A DNA stretch of 64,000 nt, from positions 375,581 through 439,580 of the forward strand of contig BGKB01000042.1 in assembly GCA_003116975.1 (NCBI GenBank), in the 5' to 3' direction. The stretch comes from Aurantiochytrium sp. KH105. Its lineage: Eukaryota; Sar; Bigyra; Thraustochytrida; Thraustochytriidae. Positions 47,664-55,893 of the stretch are shown here, one piece after another; within the stretch, counting starts at the first letter, position 1; each line of letters opens with the position of its first letter. The notes under the pieces were generated by a model that did no database searches, had not been told where the DNA came from, and saw nothing but the letters and a program-made list of their open reading frames with translations. Made by a program: the position numbers and the translations under genes.

Positions 47664-47878
47664 CTTTTGTGCTCTATGCTCGATGTGCTCGCAAGATAGA
47701 AAGGAAAGGTTCAGGCCAGGCTAGGCCAGACCAGGCCAGGATCGACGTGGATACAATCGCTCGCTCGCTTGCTCGCTCACTCAAGCCAAGCTAAGCTAAG
47801 CTAAGCTGTAGCTGTAGCTGCGTCAACTCCAGTCGCACCGAGCCCCTGCCGGCCAGCCAGCCAGCTAGCCAGCCGGCA

Positions 47879-47909
47879 AGCTAGCTAGCTAGCTAGCTAG
47901 CTAGCTAGC
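47879..47909. repeat. (CTAG)n tetranucleotide array
   Basis: Nearly eight tandem CTAG copies form a self-complementary run about 215 bp upstream of the MYB gene start. Confidence 0.92.
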
Positions 47910-49550
47910 GGGTGCTCGTTTGCCCTTGCTTTCTTTGCTTTGCCCTACTTGCTCACTCGCCAACGGACGGCGCGTCGAGTTCCGGCCGGCGAAGAGCCCT
48001 CGCTCGCTCGTGGACTCGCGCAGGCGCGCTCGCGCAGGCGTCTGCCCGGCGCACGCTGTCCCGGTCGCCTCGAGCGCGACCGCCTCGCGCGCGAGGAAGG
48101 CGGCTTGGCTTGGTCCCTCGCGGGGAGCTTTCTTTGCCGGCGTGCGCGCGGTCCTCGTCCTCGCCCTCGTCCTCACCCTCAATCTCGCGCGGCCCGACCC
48201 AATCTCGCGCGAGCGAGCGAGCGAGCGAGCGAGCGGAGGGAGGGAGAGAGAGACCGGGAGAGCGCGGGCGGCGCGGGGCGCGGGGCGGCGCGGGCGGCGC
48301 GGGCGCGCGGCGGCGCGACGCGGGGCGGCGCGAGAGGTGGCGGCCGGAAGCCTGCCTGCTTGCCTGCAGAAAGGGACTTTGATGATGATTCGAATCATTG
48401 CATTCAAACCATCCGCGCGGCAGAGGGAGAGAGGCAGAGCCGCCACTGCCACTGGCGCCACTGGCCTTTTCCGCCAGATCTTACCCGCCGCCGGGGCCTT
48501 CCACTCACGGAGCTGCCTCGTGTGAAGTTTCCCCGAGTGGACGTGCAAGACAGTGCCGTACCACACGGAGGTAAGAAAGAAAGCTGTAGTGGCGATAATG
48601 CGCCGAGTTGACAAGTACGGGCGGAGAGGGGCAGGGAGGAAATTTGAGAGGGATAGGTAAGATATGGAAAAGAATGCGCAGTGAACAGAGACGGCCGTCC
48701 CAAGGATTCGGGTGGCCGGTGCGGGGCGCCGCGGGGCGGAGAGGCGAAGTCGGTATAGCGGGCGCGCAGCACTGTGCGCGGGGCAGATACTCGTGTTGCG
48801 CCCCGGCATGCAGCAAGTGGATCTTTCCCGGCGGCGGTGCAGGGCAGGCTGGCGGCAAGCAAAGCAATGCATACGTGAATGCACAGCAGCCAGAGACAAG
48901 CCCAAGGAAGCACGCAACAGCAACCAAGGTGAAGCAGCAGGCGCCGATGCCACGAAAACAAGACCAGATGCGGAGCACCTCGCGCGGCCATGGCAGCTGC
49001 GATCGATCTGGCTGGCAGCCGGAGTGAGTGAGTGAGGGAGCGAGTGAGGCAGGCCGGCTGGTGAACGGAAATTTGCGTGGAAATGAGGTGAAAACGATGA
49101 AGATGATGAAATGGATCGAGGAATATCCATCTATCTATCCATGAAGGTGCTCTCGAGCATGCGATGCTGTTCTGTGCCGACCTCAAGAACAGACGCTGTG
49201 ATAATGGACTCGCAGCCAACGGAGGTGACAGTGAATGAACGAATGGATGAGTGCATGCATGTTTGAATGAATGAATGATTGATTGATTTGATTGATTGAT
49301 GTGAAATGTAATGTGTGCACTTCCATCTTCGTCTCGCGATGGCAGCCGCAGCCGCAGCTTCCCGCGAAGTCGGGCTCGCGGCTGCGAAACCGCAGCCCGG
49401 ACAGACACCGACAGACAGACAGACGAGACAGACGGACACGCAGAGCGACGGGCAGCCAGACGCACAGACGCAGCTGCAGGCGCGACGGACGCGGCTGCAG
49501 TGCAGCTGCAGCGCAGCGTGCACTTGGATGATCTTGCCTCGCGCCGCGCT

Positions 49551-49722
49551 GCAAGTGCGCTATAGCCTCTCCGCGCAAGTGCGCTATCGGCGCCCGCAAG
49601 TGGCCCCTCTGCGCCATTCCGCACTTGCAGAGAGACGCGGGGCGGCGCCTGCGGCCACTGCGCGCGCGCACAGTGGCGCGCGCCGCGGCGCAAGTGCGCT
49701 ATCCGCGGCGCAAGTGCGCTAT
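49551..49722 (+). repeat. Four exact copies of the 13-mer GCAAGTGCGCTAT
   Basis: Copies start at 49551, 49575, 49690 and 49710. Spacing is 24, 115 and 20 bp. Related half-sites (GCAAGTGGCC near 49597; the inverse GCACTTGC near 49620) lie between them. The copies sit in a GC-rich intergenic region about 1 kb upstream of the TPS gene. Confidence 0.85.
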
Positions 49723-50529
49723 CGGCGCGGCCACAGTGCGGCCGCGGCATTGGCGCAGTCGCGCTCCCTGCCTGCCTGCCTGGACGCCGCGGAAGAAGAG
49801 CAGAAGCAGCGCAGGCATAATACATACCCCGCCCAAGCCGCGCCGCTCGGTCCGCTGCCGCCCGCGAGCGCGAGCGACGCCGCGAGCGCGCGAGCCAGCC
49901 AGCCCGCCAGCCCGCCGGCGAGGGAGCGAGCGCGCGACAGAGCGAGGCGCCGCGCCGCGCCGGCTGCGCCCAGGAGGCTCGAGCGGAGGCAGGCTCGAGA
50001 CGGAGCAGATCGATCAGACCGCCACCCGCTCGCGCACCAGCACCTGCGCTTGCCGGCGCCCCTGCGCGCGCGCGCGAGGACGCGGCGAGCCCGAGGCGGC
50101 GCTCGCAGCCCCGCCGCGCCCGGCCCGGCCCGACCCGCTCGCGGCTCTGGCTGGAGAGACTGGGGGCCGCCACCGCGCCTGATTAATGGCAGGACTTCGC
50201 AACTCAGTGGGCCGACACTGTAAGATCATAAGGTGGAAACTCCCCACGGAGCGCTGAGTGCACCGCAAAGAGCTAGCGTACACGCAAAAGGCGCCGAGCG
50301 GGCCCGCGAGCGCCCTTGGGCGCTTGCCTGCTCCCGCTTGTCGCCTCGAGCGCGCTCGTCGTCTTTGCGAGGGAGTCCGTTGGACCGGGGAATAGTATCC
50401 CAGTACCCAAAAAACAACAAGACACCCGACCTGCTGCCAACTGGGGACTGAGCAATTTACACTTCACTTGCTCGTGTCAATCAAAGCCTCTGGTTTGGCA
50501 GAACCCCCAGCGACTTGCTCACTGCTTCG

Positions 50530-50568
50530 TTTTGCTTTGCTTTGTTTTGCTTTGCTTTGCTTTGCTTT
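50530..50568 (+). repeat. (TTTGC)n pentanucleotide array
   Basis: About eight imperfect TTTGC copies (one TTTTGC) occur about 170 bp before the TPS ATG. Confidence 0.9.
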
Positions 50569-50737
50569 AACGTTCGGGTGATTTGATTTCATTTCATTTG
50601 CTCTGCTCTGATCTGCTCTATCAAGTTCTGTCATTGGACGTGGCGATAATAAAAAAACTACCTCGCTCCCATTTCTAAAGAAGAAAAAGAAAAAAGAAAA
50701 AGAAGACGAGTCGTCGCTGCTGCTGCTGCCGCACACC

Positions 50738-53700
50738 ATGCCGTACCGCAGCACGCTCGGGCCAATGCCCGAGGAGGAGCCGCCCAAGCGCCGGGCACGC
50801 CTCATCATCTGCTCCAATGTCCTCCCCGTAAACCTTCAGCGCGACGAACGCACCTCCGAGTGGACCGCCGAATTTGACTACTCGAGCCTTTTTGAAGACG
50901 GACCCATGTATTCTGCGATGCGCGACATGGACCCGAACCTCGAAGTGCTTTACGTGGGTGTGCCGAGGGCCTTTATCCCCGACGATGACCGAAATCAGGT
51001 CTCGGCCCTCCTGGCGAGCATGAACTGCCACCCCGTGTACTGCGACATTCATCGCGCGCACAATCACTTTCAAGGCTATTGCAAGGGCATTCTCTGGCCC
51101 ACCTTTCACAACGTCATTGATCTTTATGCGCGCATGGGCAAAATTGGCGAATCCGGTCAGCCGGACTACTCGCACGCCGCTAGCAACGCTGACGCAAGCA
51201 GCAACGGCAACGAAACCTCGTGGGCCCCTGCACGCTCCTGGAGCCCCATGGAGGCCGAGACGTGCTGGCCAGATTATTGCGCAATGCAGGGCCTCTTCTC
51301 CCGCAAGGCCGTGGAAATCTATTCAGAAGGCGATACGCTCTGGGTCCACGACTATCACCTGCTTCTGCTGCCCAGCTATTTGCTGCGCCGAATCCCAAAC
51401 GCCAAGATTGGGCTCTTCCTGCACGTCCCTTTTCCTTCCTCAGAGATCTTTCGTACCCTTGCCACACGCGAGGAAATTCTGCGCGCCATGCTTTGTGCCG
51501 ACCACATTGGCTTCGATCTCTTTGAGTACGCGCGGCACTTTCTCACCTCGTGCAACCGCATGCTCGGCCTTCAGCACGAGCCGAAAAAGGGTGGTGTCAT
51601 CGTCCTGCACAACCAGGGCCGCGAGGTCTCGATCACGTGCTCGCACGTTGGTCACAACGTTGCCTACGTGCACAAGCAGCTCGAGTCGCACGAAATGCAG
51701 ACCATGGCCCGCCGCGTGGCCAACTCGCTCGAAATCAGTTCCCGTCCTCGCAGTGGCAGCGATGTTGAGCGCCGCCAGATGCTTCTTGGCATCGACGAGG
51801 TTGAGGGCCTGCGCGGCCTCGGTCTCAAGCTGCTCGCGCTCGACCGCCTCTTTCGCGACTACCCCTATTTACGCGAGCGCGTTGTCCTCAAGCAAATCGG
51901 CCTGCGACTCGATTCGCGCCCGAACGACTACCGCCAGTGCCATGATGAGGTCGTTGGCCTTGTGGCTCATCTGCAAAAGAAATGGGGCAAACACGTCGTC
52001 GAATACGAAGAGCGCGACAGCATCGACCTCACGGAGCGTCTGGCTCTCCTGCAGAATGCCGACGTCTTCCTCAATACCTCGGTCCGCGTAGGAGTCGACA
52101 TGCTGCCTTTCGAGTATCTCATGGCACGTCGTAACCCTGCGGGGTGCATTGTTCTCTCCGAGTTCTCTGCATGCTCGCGCGTGCTGCATGGATCTCTTCG
52201 CGTGAACCCGTTCAAGACTAGCGCCCTCGCTGCCACGATTGAGGAAGCCCTCTCCATGTCGGCGGCGGAGCGCACGGCGCGCTGCGCCCGCGACCTCGTC
52301 TACATTGAGCGTAACACGCTTGCTGACTGGGCGGATCGTATCATTGAGGATATTCGCGATGCGCACCAGGACACCAATGAGCCTGTGGCCAAGTTTGGTG
52401 GTGGCTTCGGAACGCGTCTCCTCATTCGCGCCAACGAGGTGCACAAGCAAATTGAGCTTGACAACGTCGAGTTTGCCGAGGCCTTCAAGGGATCAAAGCG
52501 CCGTGTCATTGTCCTCGACTACAGCGGCACCCTCGTCGAGACGTCGAGCATTAACATGTACATGAAGCGCGGCGGCACCGCGCGATCATGGCACTACGAA
52601 AAGGGAGGGTCTCGCCGCCCCGGCGGCTGTCTCGAAACGCGCGATCCTATTTCCGACACTACGCGCGGCCGCCTCATTGACCTCTGTCGCGACCGTAACA
52701 ATACGGTCGTTGTCATGAGCTCTGACTTGCGCGACGAGCTCGCGCATGCTCTCGAGGGCATCCCGAACTTGGCGCTCATTGCCGAGAACGGATTCGTTTT
52801 CCGCGCCCACCCCGGCGCGCGCTGGGTCCCTGCTGTCGACGACGAGCACAACGGCGGCGGCGATTGGTACGGTGGCAATTCTACTGCCGGATATTATGCC
52901 AAGGAAACAGCAGGCACTCACAGCAGTGGGGCGAGCAGTACCCATAGCAGCGGCGCGCACAGCCACACGACAGACGGCGATTCTGTTGGCGACTCTTCAG
53001 ACGCCGCTTCGCTCCCCGACGACTTTGACGAGGAGTTTCACGGATGGCAAGAGTCCATCAAGTTCGTCATGTTAAAGTACTCGAACCGCACAAACGGCTC
53101 CTTTGTCTGGGAAAGCCCTTCGGCCGTGTCCTTCAACTATGTACTCGCGGACCCGGGTCTCGGAGCCATGCAAGCCTCCAACTTGCAAATCGAACTCGAA
53201 CAGGTCACCGTCAGCATGCCTCTCACGGTTGAGCCAGGCAAGGGTGCCGTGACGGTGCGCTTGCACGGTGTGAACCGTGGCACCGCCGTGCGCGAGCTGC
53301 TCAGCTATCTCGAGGTCCATCCCTTTACGGAGTCGGAATTCTCCCCCGGGCCGGACAAGCCCCATGCCAAGTCCGTGATTGACTTCCTCGCCTGCTTTGG
53401 CGACGACAACGAGGACGAACGTGCGTTTAGTGCTGTCAACAAGTACCGCGCGCCCAAGGGTACCTCGTTGCAGAGCTTTTCCGTGCGTGTCGGCAGTTCA
53501 GCACACTCCAAAGCCAAGTATTTTGTTCACGATACCGAGGATGTCACCGACGTTCTTGGCGCGCTCGTGGAAGCTTCAACGAACACCAAGATTCGACGCA
53601 ACTTTAGTCAGGGCATGTTCGGCTCGGAATCGGGCAACAACAACAACAACAACGAGTCCAGCATCATGGGCAACTTTCGAACCAAGCAATCGTACGTCAC

Positions 53701-54568
53701 CCTTTCGAATCACGACACGGAGCAACCCGGCGGGGGCCTACACCATTCATCCACTGCCGCGCCGGGAGGCGCTGGACCCCAACCGCGAGCTGGTCTGCCC
53801 CACACGATGTCGTATGTAGCCAGTAGCGCCGAGCTCGCAGACATGTTTGGTGGCCAGGAGAACCTTGTTGGCGCGTCGGCCTCGCCCTCCGCTATGCCTC
53901 CGACCTCGATGCCCAGCGCCGAAGACGGAGGCGGCTACGCGGACTACGACTATGCCTCTGGCGACGACGATGATGACGGCGGCGAAGATGGCGCCTTTAT
54001 GGGAGGGCCACCCATGGACCCACGGAACATTCCGCCCACTTCGCCCTCGCGCGAGCTTGACACCGACCTCGACGATGACGATCTCGAGCACAGTGATCAC
54101 GACGGGCGCTACGACGACGCCGATGACGACGAGCCTCATAGTGCAAACGATGATAGTCGCGGTCAAGCGGCAGACTCCAAAGGGGACAACCGCGTCATTC
54201 GGGAGTCTTCCAATGGTGAGCTGGTTGTTGTCGACGATGACTACGAGGATGGCCGCGCTGCTAACGGCAATGGCCCTCGCTCGAGCAAATCTCGAGCAAG
54301 CTCGGACCACTACAGCTCCGATACCCTCGACTCTGCATTTCACAAGGCGATGTTTTCCTCGGACGGGCTCGCCGAGGCCCCGACCCGCAGCGAAAGATCC
54401 AAGACTCCCAACAAGCCTCGTCGTCGTCCTTCCAATGACTATGACGACGACGATAGCGAAGATCATTCTCGTTTTCGCCCGGACTTTGCGGGTGAAAACT
54501 TTAAGCTTCTTCTCGCAGGTTTGGCGGGGGCCTCCTTTACTTTTGTGTTTTTGAGGCCGTCCCGATAG
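50738..54568 (+). CDS. Tail-anchored TPS/TPP-like protein (plant class II type) with altered catalytic residues
   Basis: The protein has 1,276 residues. A GT20 trehalose-6-phosphate synthase domain spans about 20-545 (LWVHDYHLLLLPSYLL 201-216; FLHVPFPSSEIFRT 227-240; IGFDLFEYARHFLT 257-270). A HAD phosphatase domain follows from about 586 (RRVIVLDYSGTLVE) to about 890 (FGDDNEDERAF motif IV). The synthase active-site segment reads GIDEVEGLRG (351-360), where E. coli OtsA has catalytic Arg262 and Lys267: Glu and Arg replace them. DGMNL reads VGVDML (451-456), although the following Glu459 is kept. In the HAD motif the nucleophile Asp594 remains but the second Asp is Ser596. The C-terminal third is acidic and disordered, and the last 23 residues include a hydrophobic stretch (LLLAGLAGASFTFVFL) ending RPSR, like a tail anchor. 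It is probably regulatory rather than catalytic; that is inference. Confidence 0.93.
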   Translation: MPYRSTLGPMPEEEPPKRRARLIICSNVLPVNLQRDERTSEWTAEFDYSSLFEDGPMYSAMRDMDPNLEVLYVGVPRAFIPDDDRNQVSALLASMNCHPVYCDIHRAHNHFQGYCKGILWPTFHNVIDLYARMGKIGESGQPDYSHAASNADASSNGNETSWAPARSWSPMEAETCWPDYCAMQGLFSRKAVEIYSEGDTLWVHDYHLLLLPSYLLRRIPNAKIGLFLHVPFPSSEIFRTLATREEILRAMLCADHIGFDLFEYARHFLTSCNRMLGLQHEPKKGGVIVLHNQGREVSITCSHVGHNVAYVHKQLESHEMQTMARRVANSLEISSRPRSGSDVERRQMLLGIDEVEGLRGLGLKLLALDRLFRDYPYLRERVVLKQIGLRLDSRPNDYRQCHDEVVGLVAHLQKKWGKHVVEYEERDSIDLTERLALLQNADVFLNTSVRVGVDMLPFEYLMARRNPAGCIVLSEFSACSRVLHGSLRVNPFKTSALAATIEEALSMSAAERTARCARDLVYIERNTLADWADRIIEDIRDAHQDTNEPVAKFGGGFGTRLLIRANEVHKQIELDNVEFAEAFKGSKRRVIVLDYSGTLVETSSINMYMKRGGTARSWHYEKGGSRRPGGCLETRDPISDTTRGRLIDLCRDRNNTVVVMSSDLRDELAHALEGIPNLALIAENGFVFRAHPGARWVPAVDDEHNGGGDWYGGNSTAGYYAKETAGTHSSGASSTHSSGAHSHTTDGDSVGDSSDAASLPDDFDEEFHGWQESIKFVMLKYSNRTNGSFVWESPSAVSFNYVLADPGLGAMQASNLQIELEQVTVSMPLTVEPGKGAVTVRLHGVNRGTAVRELLSYLEVHPFTESEFSPGPDKPHAKSVIDFLACFGDDNEDERAFSAVNKYRAPKGTSLQSFSVRVGSSAHSKAKYFVHDTEDVTDVLGALVEASTNTKIRRNFSQGMFGSESGNNNNNNESSIMGNFRTKQSYVTLSNHDTEQPGGGLHHSSTAAPGGAGPQPRAGLPHTMSYVASSAELADMFGGQENLVGASASPSAMPPTSMPSAEDGGGYADYDYASGDDDDDGGEDGAFMGGPPMDPRNIPPTSPSRELDTDLDDDDLEHSDHDGRYDDADDDEPHSANDDSRGQAADSKGDNRVIRESSNGELVVVDDDYEDGRAANGNGPRSSKSRASSDHYSSDTLDSAFHKAMFSSDGLAEAPTRSERSKTPNKPRRRPSNDYDDDDSEDHSRFRPDFAGENFKLLLAGLAGASFTFVFLRPSR

Positions 54569-54832
54569 TTTTCGCTGGAAGAGATGGAGAGTGGAAGAAA
54601 TCACCGCAATTCTTTTTATTTTTTTTTCTTTCGTAGTTGCTTGCGTCGTTCAAGACAAGATGCATATATGAAGACGACAAGCAATGTTGTATGAGTTGGA
54701 TGCTCTGTCCGTTTGTCACGCACTGGGTTCATGAGCTGCATTCGTTTGTCAGCTGTATAGAGTCTCCACGATACGGAAGCAGCTTTTCACAATCGGCTTG
54801 CATGGACCAGACACAAGACATAAAAAAAAAAA

Positions 54833-55300
54833 TCAGCTTCTTAAGTTGTCCAGAACATCTTGAGCCGACGCAAACTGGCTCATGTGGGTCTCAGATGCGC
54901 GGATTCCAGTCACCTTGAGAGGCATGCTGATGCAGTGCATATGGAGCTGTAATTGCGTATTAAAAGGGGGCGTCATGAAGCCGTAGACCACGCGACGATC
55001 CCCGCTACCTTCCGCCTCAATTGTCCTCTTGCCGACCTCCATCATGTGTTCGATGAGAGACGCGTGCTCTTTGGTCAGCGAAGTACACTCTTTAATTTTT
55101 TCCTTGGGAATTACGAGGAGGTGGTAATCTGCGGCGGGGTACTTGTCCCTGATCACCATCACTTGGTCGTCTTCGTACAATTTATCCACTGGTATCTCGC
55201 CATCAAGCATGAGCGCAAAGACGTTCGGTCTGAGATGGCACATCCCATAGTGTGCCCACGCGAAAGGCAGCGCTGCGTAGTACGACGCCGTGGCCCCCAT
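54833..55300 (-). CDS. HIT-domain protein, HINT3-like
   Basis: The protein has 155 residues, the size expected for a single HIT domain. HIT proteins hydrolyse or transfer nucleotide phosphoramidates and adenylylated species. Visible: LYEDDQVMVIRDKYPAADYH and LLVIPKEKIKE (strands 1-3), and FMTPPFNTQLQLHMHCISMP (108-127). The PPFN-x3-loop and spacing match HINT3/aprataxin-type HIT proteins. The usual H-x-H-x-H triad reads Q118-L-H120-M-H122, so the first His is Gln while the other two, including the position expected to form the nucleotidyl intermediate, remain. It is convergent with the TPS gene and divergent from the kinase gene. Confidence 0.92.
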   Translation of the reverse strand: MGATASYYAALPFAWAHYGMCHLRPNVFALMLDGEIPVDKLYEDDQVMVIRDKYPAADYHLLVIPKEKIKECTSLTKEHASLIEHMMEVGKRTIEAEGSGDRRVVYGFMTPPFNTQLQLHMHCISMPLKVTGIRASETHMSQFASAQDVLDNLRS

Positions 55301-55366
55301 GGCCCTGTTGATCAGGTTCGCGTTCTCCCGGCGGTACTGCTCCGTGTGCAGGTCGTCACGCTACTC

Positions 55367-55409
<43 letters not shown>

Positions 55410-55893
55410 TCCGGGCGTGCGTATGGCGAGGAGGGCTGGCTTCCCTGGCAAAGTGATCGATCGTTGATGCTGAGGCCTCGCTCTGGCCGGCTGGCTGGCT
55501 GGTCGATGATGAAGGGTTTGCTGGACGACCGCTTTTTCGCTGTATCACGAAATCTGTGGAAGAGGTACCTAGTGTGCACACTGTTCACTGGACGTCACTG
55601 GACAGCAGATCGGAACAAAGACAGGCTGGCTGGATGGTCTGCGAAGACCTGCCTCCTCGCACAAAGCCTGAGGGCGTCCGTGGAGAACCGCGGCGCCTTC
55701 TCCGCCTCGCGCTCCACGTGGCGTTTGTTGGTGGGACTCTTGATGGGCTCGCTCTCCTCTTTTCCCCGCCTCGCTCTGCTCTATTTGCAAGTATCCGTTG
55801 CTGCCTGGTGCTATAGGGCCAACTTCGTTCATAGACAACGCAGAGCGACGATGTTGAACTTGCTGACGTAGTAAATGCGCAAAGTCGTTCTTG
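55301..55893. promoter_or_regulatory. Divergent 5' region with (GTGC)n array
   Basis: This 593-bp interval between the HIT and kinase starts contains an 11-copy GTGC array directly upstream of the HIT gene and GCTG runs near 55485-55502. No gene is supported. Confidence 0.5.
55368..55410 (+). repeat. (GTGC)n tetranucleotide array
   Basis: About ten tandem copies occur within 70 bp upstream of the HIT start, so it may be transcribed leader. Confidence 0.93.

Larger units (their letters stand above)
47664..50737. promoter_or_regulatory. 3-kb divergent intergenic region with clustered repeats
   Basis: No frame here carries a domain. Content: AGCTA-type runs at 47793-47816, (CTAG)n at 47879-47909, (GAGC)n at 48209-48236, a G-dense stretch at 48262-48336, TGAATGAT runs at 49266-49298, four exact copies of a 13-mer at 49551-49722, and (TTTGC)n before the TPS gene. 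The regulatory role is inferred from position only. Confidence 0.5.

Noticed and set aside
48404..50173. A 589-codon minus-strand open frame between the MYB and TPS genes
   Set aside because: It is Arg/Ala/Ser-rich low-complexity translation of GC-rich DNA that crosses several simple repeats, with no start context or domain.
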